In this document: in pieces, positions 1-16,930 of the stretch | Numbering within the stretch: position 1 is the first letter of the stretch | How the letters are laid out: every line of letters begins with the position of its first letter | NCBI GenBank assembly: GCA_964017185.1 | Contig: OZ024874.1 | Location: forward strand, 21,126,457-21,190,456 | DNA: 64,000 nt | Reading direction: 5' to 3' | From: Rugalucina vietnamica | Taxonomy: Eukaryota > Mollusca > Bivalvia > Lucinida > Lucinidae | Notes under the pieces: model-generated | Told to the model about the DNA's origin: nothing | Seen by the model: only the letters and a program-made list of their open reading frames with translations | Databases searched by the model: none | Translations under genes and position numbers: made by a program

Positions 1-170
1 TATTATCTAAATGGGACCAAATATATTAAACATTGGTAAGAAAATGAATCTTAACCGACAATAAATTTGATTTCTCAGAATATCCTCGCTGATCTCAAAG
101 GACCAAAAGGAAAATATAACCTGCACTATGGATGATGTACGGGGAGACTTTTTAGGGCCGCTAAAAACGT
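1..170 (-). repeat. dispersed repeat, inverted relative to 38225-38400
   Basis: This stretch is the near-identical reverse complement of 38225-38400 and 41185-41345, which lie in the tandem duplication. It is cut by the window edge. The family is not recognised. It lies downstream of NAAA copy 1. Confidence 0.8.
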
Positions 171-348
171 AGCTTCATCACGTGTGAACTTTGCCTGCAC
201 TGAATGATGTTTGGTAAAATCGTCATTTGACATATCAAATCAATTTGAAGTCAGTATTTCTCTTTATGCATCTTAAAACACTTTGGAAAATGACAATTTT
301 AGTATAAATAAAACTGAGAACAGAGTGTTCTCTCAAGTATCTATACAA

Positions 349-5831
<5,483 letters not shown>

Positions 5832-6384
5832 TGCAGTGTTATCATTATAGTATTATCATTGTAGTGATATCTATACAGTTTCACGTTCACTTGCTTATGA
5901 TCGAGTATTTCCCACAATTACACGCATTTAATCACTTTATCAAAATTTGAATATATGCACAAAAGTTAATTTATTATCAGTCACAATCTTCGATTTTAAC
6001 GAGGTCACATATTGAGTAACAACTATATTACCATTCTTTTTCGCACCATAATATATTTATGTGTTTTTAACTATGTTTTTAAACTGGCACGATTGGACGT
6101 TTAAGGGCTATTTTAAGTATTTTTCGATCATATTTACAAGGAAGTAATAATAAAGTAAAACTCTTTTAATTATAATCCTTCAAACAAAGGTTAGACCAGG
6201 ATGAAAAATAAAAACGTTATAAAGGATATACACCATTGTAATAGAACGGGTTTATCTTGATCAAGTATTACATATATCGATTTTATTTCTTTATTTAGCA
6301 ATATTGTAATTTTCTGCTTCTCTGTTTCCAACTGTCTACATGCTCAGTTTTAACCCAATCATGGTTGATACTTATTAGGTTTGC

Positions 6385-7495
6385 TAGAAAAAGGTACAAG
6401 TAAGCAATGATCAGGAAATGGCGCAATCAGAAAGAAACTCCCACTCCATAAACCGAGGGGTAGGAAAAAACTAAAATGACACTTAGGTACTTATACCAAG
6501 AAAACATATCGTAAGCCGAGTGAGCAGCTATTCCCCAATAGGCGGCCACTCAGTTACCCGAACTGAACTAAAAATTTGACAACGTAGATACGGCTCAAAC
6601 AGCACAACATTGCTAGAGTCTGCAATCATGTTGCGCACTTCAACGCGCGAAATAAATGTTTAACAGCTCAACTCCTCCAGATGGGCTATCGGTATCATAA
6701 ACTGCGAAGAACATTTTCTTTATTTTATCGCAGGCACTATGAATTGATTTTACGTGAGGGCCTTTCGGAACCAGAATTTTATGGTGACTTGGTTTACAAA
6801 TTTAAGAAACTTATAGGAAGGAATGATTTTTTCTTTTCAGTTCAGAAAGCTCATTACATGTTACAGACGTATAGGTTGGGACCGGAGCTTCTTGTCTGTT
6901 GCTTGGCCCACCGGGGTTCAACTGGTGTGTTTGCTCCTGGTTTCAGTAAGTTATCCGGCGCCCAGGGATCTCCATCGTCGGGCAGCTTACTGAATCTGTG
7001 AGTCCTCGTTTTAGATTCATCATTGTGGTTATCATTATTTATTTGTTTGTCCTTGATGATTCATTGACTAGTTAGAGTTTCACCACGAGGACCTGACAAC
7101 TAACTAAATGTTGTGAACCACTGCGGAAGATGAAGGTGAGGTTAGGCCAGGCGCCTGTAAAATCGATTTAAGCCCCCCAGTAATTTAATATTACTGGTCG
7201 TTTCAAGGCAATTCTTCTGTTGTGGTTCTATTTGTTTTATGTTTTGGAGTCGATTTTTTGTACTTTTTGAACCTTATGTAGCCTACGTTTTCATATTTTT
7301 ATCGAAGTAACTTCGGGTAACTGAGTGGCCGCCTATTGGGAAAAAGCTGCAAGCGGCATACGATATGTTTTATAAGTATAAGTACCTAATTGTCAATTTA
7401 GGTTTTCCCACCTAGGTTTTTGGAGTTGGAATTTCTTTCTGATTGTGCCTTTTCCTGATCATTGCCTACTTGTACCTTTTCCTACAGCTTTTTTC
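6385..7495. mobile_element. retroelement remnant with long inverted ends (family A)
   Basis: The left end (6385-6560) and right end (about 7315-7495) are inverted copies of one sequence of about 165-175 bp. The right copy continues inward to about 7130. An open frame at 6681-7001 (106 codons) lies between them. Its LSEPEFYGDLVYKF stretch reads like a retroelement-derived protein I have met in invertebrate genomes, but I cannot name the clade. Inverted ends plus coding remnant could mean a DIRS-like element or two chance insertions in opposite orientation. Solo copies of the right end recur at 12960, 23570, 25978 and 51335. Confidence 0.5.
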
Positions 7496-7891
7496 TGATG
7501 TTGAAGCTAGTAACAGAGAAAGAACTGATCATTTCGGTCTCCATGTGTATTGTTATAGTAAATGTGACGACTAATGATGGATTGTTAATTTACTCCTGTT
7601 GTCTTGGTTGGAACTTCAAATTTGATTATGTAGATTTCTGACTTTGTTTTCAACATCATCATTGATTATTATTTTACAGCCATAACCATAGTTAACTTCA
7701 CAACACGGTGTTATTGCATGTTTAGACTCAAGCATTCCAACCCATCATCATAGTTTGTCGTTAGATTAGTACCGTTTTGGACAAAGCATATATCAGTTTC
7801 TGAACGGAGTCCGTATTCATCTTCAGTCGCTGTTAGTTCTTTAGATGTCGCTGGTGTTATACCACTCTATTATCTATACTGTATATCCGTT

Positions 7892-7893
<2 letters not shown>

Positions 7894-7949
<56 letters not shown>
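7894..7949 (+). repeat. poly-T tract (56 nt)
   Basis: Uninterrupted T run between NAAA copy 1 and the B-box gene. It gives a false poly-lysine frame on the minus strand. Confidence 0.97.
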
Positions 7950-8694
7950 CATAAACGCATGCAGATATGTTCCTAATATTTTATATTTGGATACATATTG
8001 ATGATATGCGGTGAATGAGCTATGAAAAGTGTCAATCAAAGAAACTTCATTTTTACCCCATTTTCAGCAACTTTTTTATTTGTTTACCGATTTTCAAAAT
8101 TTTGTGGCACGTTTTAAGACTAATGGAATGCCAAATGGTGACATGGTCATATTTTTCTTGAGGTATTTCAGAAAAGTGAGATTTTGAAAAATGCAGATGG
8201 AAGATGGTGTTTAGACAGAAACTAACTAACTAACATCCGAACGGACGAACGGAAAAGCGAAAACTGTTAACCCGTCGGCAAAAATGCCGGGGTATAAATA
8301 TTAACCAGTATATTACGTGTTAAATCGTATGACTTGTATTGATCAGACATTGATTGTACTATATATATTGACATTTACATTAAGTAAATGGGTAATGTTG
8401 GGTATGGTAATTTTATAATGCATTAAGACAGTCGCGTAATGCTTAATGTTGAATTTTATTCATTATGGATTTTATGTTTTTGATAGTTTATGTTGTGGTG
8501 AATCGTTATAAGATTTGTAGTACACAATGTATGTGAGGACAGAACTAAGGATGGCATAATTTGTACACTTGGTACACGTATACAATTTTTCCCATTTTAT
8601 TGCCTGTTAATAGCTTTTCATGTGCTGAGCAAGTAGTATACTAGTATATACGTATAACTAAGCAAGTATTGCTCGCCTTGGTGCGAATATCAAG
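7950..8694. other. intergenic stretch upstream of the B-box gene
   Basis: AT-rich, with no coding exon seen. Around 8225-8300, tandem ACTAACTAACTAAC and GAACGGACGAACGG motifs followed by GGGGTATAAATA resemble the 3' tail of a dispersed repeat. The gene's promoter should lie here, but I cannot place a transcription start. Confidence 0.5.
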
Positions 8695-10023
8695 ATGGAA
8701 TCATCAAAGAACAATCACAACATTTATAATTGCACCATTTGTGGTATAAAGACCAGGGGAAGGAAAGCTATATGTTTTTGTCCGATATGTAACGATTATC
8801 TGTGTACGTTTTGTGAGGTATCACATCGATTTCAGAAACGGAAGCAAAATCATGAAGTGATAGATGGTTTTCCGATGGTATTAAAAAGGGATTCTTCAAG
8901 GCCCATAACCCGGAATTCGCGAAGAACAATAAAACACCAAACAGAGTACAAATGTAACTCGCAAAGAAGAAGACTAGCTCATAAGCAGGTTCATACAAAA
9001 GACAGTACAAACACAATGAATACTAACAGGGTTAAGAAAAGAAAATGCATGGACACCAACGATACCGCAAACGATGGTACGGATTTAAAGCCGAACATTG
9101 CACCGGAGCTAACCTACACCAAAACTGAGTTTGAAGAAATTATTCCAATAACAAGCAAACGATACGACGATGTTATCAAAACTTGTGATACGATGCGTTC
9201 ACCAAGATCTCGAAAACTTGTATCTGAAATGGGGGTTGTGTCAAAGTGGGAGGTAGATGTTCGCTGTCCGGGAGAAACTTGCCACCCATGTATAAGTTGC
9301 TGTGTCTTTATGCCATCAGGAGAACTAGTGATTGGTGATCGGAATAATAAAGTTTTAAAGTTGTTAGATAATACATTAGTACCAAGGGACAGCATAAAAT
9401 TGCCAGGACGTCCATTTAACTACTTGGCTGTAACAAGTGATACGTTAGTGCTGATAGCCTTGAATAACCTACTGCAGTTTGTTCAAGTACTCCCGGAACC
9501 CGAACTGAAGCATGCAATTCAACTGAAAGACCTTTGCAGGGGACTCGCAATAGCTAATGGACTAATTTACGCCATAATACGCGGCGAAAACAAGATCAGA
9601 GTCCTAGATTATCATGGCAATTTTTTACGATTTGTTACTGATAATCTAGGTGTCGCGCTGTCCTTTCAAAAACCTGTGTCTGTTGCAGTAAATGCTAATA
9701 TTGGAACGCTTTACGTGTCAGAATGGTTAGAGAAAGGTGTACTCCATTGTTTTTCCTCAGATGGAAATATGGTGTATAGATATGCTGATGACGAGCTAAA
9801 ATACGGTGCATGTATTTATATGGACGGGGATGACGATATACTACTTTTTGGACATAAAAAGGAGAACCTGTTCTTAGTAGACAAAACTGGCACAACAGGC
9901 AAAACGATCTTTGATCGTAGTGATGGCTTGTACGTTCCGAGGTGCATGGATTTTAGGGCTGCTGATAATTTCTTTGTGATATGTGGCTACACGGAAAAGC
10001 TTCTTGTGTTTAACATGACATAG
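8695..10023 (+). CDS. B-box zinc finger / beta-propeller protein (TRIM-like), single exon
   Basis: A 442-residue open frame with no introns. Residues 13-56 carry a Cys/His-rich B-box-type zinc finger (Cys13, 16, 27, 29, 32, 37, 40, His44, 53). Residues about 57-180 are basic and low in predicted structure. From about 190 to the end there are repeated beta-strand blocks (for example GELVIGDRNNKVLKL and GTLYVSEWLEKG) like the NHL-type propellers of bivalve TRIM-like proteins. There is no RING finger before the B-box, so ubiquitin ligase activity is not supported. It may act as a binding adaptor, but that is inference. An AATAAA at 10123-10128 follows the stop by 100 bp. It sits between two NAAA genes on the opposite strand, and its 3' end points at that of NAAA copy 2. 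Confidence 0.82.
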   Translation: MESSKNNHNIYNCTICGIKTRGRKAICFCPICNDYLCTFCEVSHRFQKRKQNHEVIDGFPMVLKRDSSRPITRNSRRTIKHQTEYKCNSQRRRLAHKQVHTKDSTNTMNTNRVKKRKCMDTNDTANDGTDLKPNIAPELTYTKTEFEEIIPITSKRYDDVIKTCDTMRSPRSRKLVSEMGVVSKWEVDVRCPGETCHPCISCCVFMPSGELVIGDRNNKVLKLLDNTLVPRDSIKLPGRPFNYLAVTSDTLVLIALNNLLQFVQVLPEPELKHAIQLKDLCRGLAIANGLIYAIIRGENKIRVLDYHGNFLRFVTDNLGVALSFQKPVSVAVNANIGTLYVSEWLEKGVLHCFSSDGNMVYRYADDELKYGACIYMDGDDDILLFGHKKENLFLVDKTGTTGKTIFDRSDGLYVPRCMDFRAADNFFVICGYTEKLLVFNMT

Positions 10024-10122
10024 TTTTCTCCCATATTCGATGAGATTTAAATGAATGTAAGATTGTACGGGGTGTTGGGGATCATCTTGTGCTAGGTTTG
10101 ATACGTTTTGGGCAAGCTAGGC

Positions 10123-10128
10123 AATAAA
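10123..10128 (+). terminator. polyadenylation signal of the B-box gene
   Basis: AATAAA 100 bp after the stop codon. Confidence 0.6.
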
Positions 10129-10177
10129 TAAACCGGTGAAAAAAATGAATGCAAGAGAATAATTTTAGTTAAAATTC

Positions 10178-10200
10178 TTTATTTATTGAAACAGTTTATT
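10178..10200 (-). terminator. polyadenylation signals of NAAA copy 2
   Basis: TTTATT occurs three times on the plus strand (AATAAA on the minus strand), 128-150 bp after the stop of NAAA copy 2. The convergent B-box signal is only about 50 bp away. Confidence 0.6.
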
Positions 10201-10327
10201 GAAACAGTGTTTTTCGTGGTCTTGTACAATTAAATTTAACACTTCATATATCCTTGATTGTTGCAAAGAATCTAATGTTTCGTGACTACGTATAGTTCAC
10301 ATTGTACTGTTAATATTAAGTTTCAAA

Positions 10328-10913
10328 TCAAACTCTGATCCAGGTCTTCATCAGCTCTGGCTTAGCAGCGGACATCACCGTTGTGTACGTTGTTTTTCTG
10401 AAATAAAGGAAATCTAGATTAGCATCTGTGGCCCCGGCTCTTAGCGTAGCCATTTACACCTAAAAAAAAATCAACCATGATGCTTTTAGGAGATGAACAG
10501 GCTCTCAGATAGTTTCTTTTGTGCATTAAGATGGTCGAAGATGTTCTTCTGGGCCCAGTTGTTCAAAACTAACGACATCGTTAGTTAACGTTTCGTTAAA
10601 ATTTCAAACATTAATATTACAAATACACTGTTATTTTTTGTTGAAAAAATGTGAGAATCCTTTGCACTGCAAAGGATTCTCACATTTTTTCATCAAAAAC
10701 TAACAGTGTATTTGTTACTTTTGCTTATATTTGCTTAACAAATTTATGTCTTAACGATATCGTTAAGCTAACGATGCTTTGAACAACTGGGCCCTGGTTG
10801 TAAGTCAGTCTGTTTTATATAAAAAAAGTATACCTTAGACTGATGTTCCCAATAATTACTTCTGCTATTCAACTCTCAGGATAAGAACAGCTTTACAGTT
10901 GTGCCCACCCCTC

Positions 10914-10969
<56 letters not shown>

Positions 10970-11316
10970 AGTGGTAATTTCTTTCTGATTGTGCCATTTC
11001 CTGATTATTGCCTACCTGTACCTTCTTATCCAGACTTCTTCGTCTTGAATGAACGTAAAAGTTGTTTTCTAATATTGAAGACTATTTTGTAAACAATACC
11101 GATTCATCTTAACTACATTTGATACATACTTGTTGAGAACAGGCGGCGTTGACATCACATCAAACAGTGATTGTACTGATATATTGTTCCTTCCCACAAG
11201 ATCCATCTGTCTATTAGCGGGTTCTCTATAAGATAATGTTAAACTTGTTGTTTTAAAACTATTTATCATAGTTTCGACAAGCATATGTGTAGTATTTTTG
11301 ATAATCTATTGCAAAA

Positions 11317-11347
<31 letters not shown>

Positions 11348-14300
11348 TGTGTGTGTGTGTGTGTGTTATTTCTTTTCTTTTACTTTTTTTTTTTTGTTGT
11401 TGTTGTTGTTTTTTGTGTTTGTTTTTTGGTTTTTTTTTCAATGATTCTGAAACCCTCTCCCTTTGACACATATTTATTTTGCCTGTATGTAACATAAAGC
11501 GCTTTCCACCATGTTGTTGCATTTACAATGTGTTTGATTTTATGTAACAAGCAACAAATATTCCATACAAATGACACAGAATATAAGATAGAAATACTCA
11601 AACTTTAGGCGTGAAACATGCTATCATTTCCAATGTCATTCTAAGCATTACAGTGAAAAAAAAACTATGAAAACGCAGAACGCGGCGTCCCATCTGAGGC
11701 TATTCTGTTTGCTTGGAGAAATTTCATCGACAAATGGGGAAAATCACTCCCAACACCCCTAAAAATGAAAATGGACTCATCCAATCGATAATGGTGGGAT
11801 AATCCATTCGTCAAATATGGGTTAAGCTAAAAGGGGTAAGTTCACAAGAAGATATAAGGATTGTTAGAAGGGTCTTAATGCTTTATATGATGGATAAATT
11901 TATTACCTTCAACCTGACAGCAAAATGCATTTTATTTGTTGTTTAGTGTTCAAATTTTTTTTACGACGGAGAATTTGTTATTTTAGCAGTGCATTGGCCT
12001 TGATGGCCGACTTTTTATCACGTGAGGTATATGTCGGTTCTGTGTACTTTTCCCGGTGGTTCTAACGTACACCCACAAACAATGGTTAGAGTAAAAATAA
12101 GAAAAAGTGTAAATGCCCATTTTAAATGAGTGACAAAAGTAATGTTTGTTGCATGGACGTGTTTTCTTTTTCTTAATTTACCTTCGATCGTCGTTTGGTG
12201 GCACCGGGAGCCAATGGTCATAGTTTGTTTCTACCTCAAACCATCTGCAAATGAAGAAAAAATGTTACAGCACAAAATGCTTCTTACTTAAAAGCCCAAA
12301 ATATGTACTATCCTGATTGAAATTCTCGAAAATACTACACCAGTTTCTGGCATTTGTAGCTAGTTTGTAACTGGCCATCCTCTTTCTTTTGAATGCTTTG
12401 CTGCTTCCAAAGGTTGAGTAAGTGGTATTTCAGTTTTAGTATTAAGCGCCAAGAATGCAAAGCTTTTATCGACCGATAACTGGTTCACCGCTTAGAAGGT
12501 GGTCGAATCAAACTATACGTCCATGTAACGTTGTTTACGTTGATGGTTATACGACTGAAAAAATGCTGATTGGGGCGTTTAACTCATTACAAGCAAATAA
12601 ACAACCCAATGAAACTGCAGCATCTTTACTCAATAGATTCTCACCTGCCGTTGTCTGGGTCTAGTATCCATATATCATCTGGTTCTAACCGACCTTTTGT
12701 TATTACCGCTCCTTCCCCTGGGTTTACACCACCCAGGATAAAGTACACAGGGGCTGCCGTGGGCGTGTAAGCAAGCAATTTCATTGCGGCACTGAAGTTA
12801 TTACAGTTCGCCAAGGCCTGAAAGATAATAAGAATACCTCATTAACTGAGTAACTAAGTAACTGAGTAACTAAGTAACTGAGTAACTGAGTAACTACGTA
12901 ACTGAGTAACTAAGTAACTGAGTAACTGAGTAACTAAGTAACTGAGTAACTAAGTAACTGAGTGGCCACCTATTGGGAAAATAGCTGCTCATTCGGCTTG
13001 CGATATGTTTCATGGTGTAAGTGCCTGATTGTAAGTTTGGTTTTTTCCCACCTCGGTTTTTGGAGTGGGAATCTCTTTCTGATTGCGCCTTTTCCTTTGC
13101 CTACTTGTACCTTTTTCTCAATGTCTTTCGGATTAATTGGTCGAGTTTTGGAAATCTCTGGAGTAACAATGATGAAGAGAAATCGCCAGTTGGAACTATG
13201 GAAATCACGCTCTAACTATCGAAACAAACAGAGCAACCGTCAAGCTATATACGAAGGAAGTACATCTAAAACAATTTTAGTTGTTGTATAACGCGTTACA
13301 ACTATATCGAATTTTAATTTCAAGAAATAACTCATGGAGGCTTAAATCAAACAATATTATGATAATAAAATGATTCGGAGGTATACTTACATCTCTTTCC
13401 AGAAAAGATACAGGTTTCACAGACTTGTCTAAGATACCAACCAACAAATTGTACAGAATAGATCCCTGATCTGAAATAAGACCCGAAATTATTCCCTTAC
13501 CTACCAATTGGTTAATTTGAGAAGTTTAATCAAGATTTATTGGGCTACACTTACGACACTTACGACCCCTTAACACATCATAAGCTACTTTCAAATTCAA
13601 CAAATGGTCCAATGCTCAATATGGACTAAACAGAAACTCGTGAAACTATACGTGAAGAAAGATTATTCGGTTTTACGATCGTTTCAAGAAGATTGGATAA
13701 ATTAAACAACCTCTTTCATCGCTTGAAACTGTAAACGCATTAGGTTTCTGACCAGTCAACACACCAATATAGCCAGCATATGTCACCACGCTGTAGACAG
13801 TCTGTAAATAGAATGTAAGAATGGAATGGCTAGGACTAATACAACCAAAGCCAGAGACACCAGTCGGCAAAGGACATGGTGCTTTATTACTGTTTGCACA
13901 CGAGTTATTCGTAAAACCTGTGGTACCTGTAGTATACAATCAATACAGTATTGGATGTATAGTTATAAAATGCAATGAGTAATACTGTGATTTGATTCAC
14001 ATTTTTGCTTCCGGACTTCAGAGTCTGCATAACAAAGAAGTGACTGCTCTGCTGATCAGCGCCTTTGTTTTCGCTACACGGATTCCTCTTCTTCCACAAT
14101 CCGAAATATCAGGACTTCTAGCCATCTTCTGTAGCTGCACAGGCAGGTTTGTGTCAGACATGGTCGGAACTCCCGAAGACCGGTTTTCTCGCGTCACGAC
14201 CCATATACTTTAGACTGTTTTTAGACTTACCTTTCCACCCTGTTGGAAATCAACCGCAACTGTAATATTCTTCAGCAACTCTGTCAGTGTCTCGCCATAA

Positions 14301-16125
14301 TCTAGGTTTCTAGAATGCCAAATTTGACCCTTGGAGTCTTGCGATACAATACTTGTGCAATACCTGTAGAAGGAGGATTAAAACAAAACAAATAGGCGTA
14401 AGGCACCAGCTCTTTGGTTGGAAAATAATCTTTGTCGGGTTTATATGTATTATCAAAATTTTGTTTTGCGCTGTTTAGCAATTTTAGACAGCTTTATATA
14501 CTGGTACTAGTATATTTAAACAACTGTTGAACTGTATATGTTTGTACTCTTTGAAATTCAGTTAGTATTATGTTACAAGCAAGCGTAACAAGACAACACA
14601 GGTACAGCGAAAAACAACCAAGTAATTTAAACTTAACAAGTTTAATCAAACAAATAAACAAATAAATGCAGTAAATACATACAGTCAAATGAACAAATAA
14701 GTAAATAAATAAATAAATAACTTACAAATTAAATACTGTTCAAATAAATCCTTGTCCCTCAAATGTAAGCCCACAGGTATCCTCAATCCAGTGTCCAGAA
14801 TATGAGCGCATGTATATTTAATCCACAATATTATTCTAATCCTAAAACACTAGTGAAACTACCAAACTATAAACTTTAAATCACTTCGAATTTCTGAATT
14901 CATGCCAGAGACTGAACTGATTCCTGTATTTATACATCTAAGATTCTCCAAGTTTCTAGAGAATTATATAACAAATTTTTCTCTAGAACTAAACGAAAGT
15001 TCTTTAGAATTTTCCAGTGAATTCAAGGGCCCTAACGACCACCAAGACCAAACAAAAGGTCATTGGATTCTTGGAGAACTCAGTAGTATACATAGTTTAA
15101 ATATATTTTTATCTAATGGTGATAAAATATTCATTCCAGTTTCATCTGGAATTGTCTATAAGGTGTTCATAGAATTTTCTATACGTCTAAATTATATAAC
15201 AGTGATAAAAATAATCAATGACATTCTTCTACAAAGTTCTTTACATACTAGAACAAAATAGAATAATATAAATGAAATATATAATCAATGTTACTCCCCT
15301 TTGATGCAAGTAATAGTTTTACAAAGAATCAATATTATTGAATCAATCATATATAATTATTATAATTACTCACGCAGAAATATCATATATTATGTTGGCC
15401 AGAACAATATCACCAACAGTGCAGTTCAATACTTTAGCAATACCCCTCATCTCCCCTGCATATGGTGCTTCAAAATATTGGTCAATATCTGCGGCAATCT
15501 GCTCTACCATAAGGACATATTCTTCCGGCATAAATTGTCTGTAAAAGAAAATGATTATTTATGTCGACAGTTCATTTTGTTTTAAGAATAGTTTAAAGGT
15601 TGTCAATCTTTGTTCACAAATTTGTGTACTTCACTATCTAAAGCCTATAGTTTTCTTTAATTCAACTATGCAAGGTGTGTGCCTGTGTGCGCATGTGGCG
15701 GGTTTTCCACCATTGTATCCACAAATCTACTACATAATTTCTAAGTCACAGTTTCGCTTTGATTATCATAAATATTGTTGTTGGTGTTGTTTTGTTGTTT
15801 TTGTACCTTGTACTTTTATTATTATTCTTCTATTTCTTCCTCTTCTTTTTTTTTTCTTCTTCTTCTTCTTCTTTTCTTCTCTAGTCGTATAAATCGATTC
15901 ATTATAAACAAGAAATGAATTGAGAAAACTATCCTACTTGAATATGGTCTGAAAGTCCTTGACGATATCTCGGTGATCCAGAACAACCTGCGTCCATCGC
16001 TGCTCCTCTGGTAGATCAAGGTTTACTACATACTGCTTAGGCGGTCGTGTTGTTACCGGTGCTTTGGCACCAAATACGGAGTACAGCAGGGCGAGATATA
16101 TAAATCCGATTACCATTTTTTGCAT
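10328..16125 (-). CDS. NAAA-like acid amidase, copy 2 (nine exons)
   Basis: Exons: 16125-15938, 15538-15374, 14363-14231, 13801-13711, 13470-13391, 12817-12645, 12244-12182, 11225-11130, 10397-10328. All have GT...AG borders and sum to 1059 nt (352 residues). It starts with a short hydrophobic signal peptide and then the same NLDLPEEQRW block as copy 1. Cys120 (CTSIV) is the predicted nucleophile. Arg136, Asp139, Glu191 (DER) and Asn284 (TNYDHW) complete the active site. Exon 3 is six nt longer than in copies 1 and 3, which adds two residues after SRNLDY. Intron positions match copy 1. The introns hold a fold-back element, long poly-T and GT tracts, an 8-bp minisatellite, a family-A copy and a palindromic-MITE fragment. 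A working enzyme is likely from the intact frame and residues. Confidence 0.88.
10551..10794. mobile_element. fold-back element, 244 bp
   Basis: Starts GGGCCCAGTTGTTCAAA and ends with its reverse complement. The two halves pair almost along their full length, with a near-perfect arm of about 24 nt around the centre at 10669-10670. It lies in the last intron of NAAA copy 2. No coding capacity; a non-autonomous DNA transposon. Confidence 0.85.
10915..10968 (+). repeat. poly-T tract (54 nt)
   Basis: T run directly followed by a short family-A fragment (10969-11033), in the last intron of NAAA copy 2. Confidence 0.95.
11317..11367 (+). repeat. (GT)n/(GC) microsatellite
   Basis: GT dinucleotides with a central GTGC section, in an intron of NAAA copy 2. 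T-rich low-complexity sequence follows to about 11440. Confidence 0.95.
11670..11860 (-). mobile_element. partial copy of hairpin-bearing repeat family D
   Basis: On the minus strand it reads through CAGATGGGACGCCGCGTTCT next to CGATGAAATTTCTCC, matching the left half of the copy at 56358. It lies in an intron of NAAA copy 2. A short piece recurs near 28100. Confidence 0.6.
12841..12962 (+). repeat. 8-bp minisatellite (GTAACTGA/GTAACTAA)
   Basis: About 15 units of GTAACTRA run directly into a family-A copy that begins GTAACTGAGTGGCC. It lies in intron 5 of NAAA copy 2, just upstream of exon 6 on the minus strand. Confidence 0.95.
12955..13130 (+). repeat. family-A copy
   Basis: Matches the right end of the 6385-7495 element: GTGGCCACCTATTGGGAAAA through the GATTGCGCCTTTTCC block. 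Intronic in NAAA copy 2. Confidence 0.8.
13995..14205 (+). mobile_element. palindromic MITE family, truncated copy
   Basis: Contains the right half of the family: CTGATCAGCGCCTTTG, ATCCGAAAT and the terminal ACCGGTTTTCTCGCGT. The central palindrome is lost. It lies in intron 3 of NAAA copy 2. Confidence 0.75.
15842..15883 (+). repeat. T/(TTC)n tract
   Basis: Pyrimidine tract in intron 1 of NAAA copy 2. Confidence 0.9.
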
Positions 16126-16376
16126 AGTGATGATATGTATTTAAGTTAAAAAGTTGTAATTAAGATTTAACAACATTGTAATTGTATAAATGGCGACATG
16201 GTGATAATGAAAATTAATCAGTAAACGTAAACAAACGTATGCAATACTGGGTACTTATCTCCATATCAAAGATGAAATGTTGAAAACCAATGCCCAAGTG
16301 CACATGTCCGAGGTTTTCGTTTTGATATACACAAAGCTCTAGCACTGAGACATTGAAACGATAAATTTCAAATAAT

Positions 16377-16613
16377 TGAGCCGCGACGCGAGAAAACCGG
16401 TCTTCGGGGTTTCCGACCAGGTCCGACACAAACCGGCCTGTACAAGCTCAGAAAAGAGCTAGAAGCTTGAAATTTCGGATTTAAGTAGAAGAGGAATTGT
16501 ATTATCCGAGTAGCGAAAACAAAGGCGCTGATCAGCTTCGCGGTTACCGCGAAGCTGATCTGCGCCTTTGTTTTCGCCTAGGCAAAAATCCGGTTTTCTC
16601 ACGATGCGGCTCA
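16377..16613. mobile_element. palindromic MITE family, full copy
   Basis: 237 bp bounded by inverted ends (TGAGCCGCGACGCGAGAAAA and its near reverse complement). The core has a perfect palindrome, CAGATCAGCTTCGCG then its complement, flanked by GCGAAAACAAAGGCG arms. It lies about 250 bp upstream of NAAA copy 2. No reading frame; non-autonomous. Confidence 0.88.
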
Positions 16614-16689
16614 TATGATTTTTCGTCTCTCAGTACAAATAAAGACCATTATTATTCCAGGACAATAATTATTTATGCGTCATTGCGAG

Positions 16690-16930
16690 TTCTTTGGTAG
16701 TTGATTTTTATGGAACTTCTACCCAACAAAAGGATGTAACGACACCCAACATAACCTCCCAAGTAAACAAATTAAGGCTTAGCTACATTTTTCGGTATGG
16801 TTTAACTTAAACACTTTTACTGGGCAGGCTCAGTAATCAGGTGATCAATATGTAAGTTATAAGCTTTGCCTGGAGACACAGTCCAATGAACGAGGGCTAA
16901 TATTCCCTCTCGACCACCCTGACCTCGAAT
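16690..16930 (+). repeat. dispersed repeat family E, copy 1
   Basis: Shares GGGCAGGCTCAG, AGGATGT and CTTTGCCTGGAG-type blocks in the same order with 19436-19700, 26180-26360 and 26880-27190. Class unknown. Confidence 0.65.

Noticed and set aside
12841..12962. Regular 8-bp repeats as a CRISPR-like array
   Set aside because: Units are contiguous with no spacers, in a eukaryotic intron.
14902..15261. 119-codon frame inside NAAA copy 2 intron 2
   Set aside because: No recognisable motif, no splice context, opposite strand to the gene; left as intronic.
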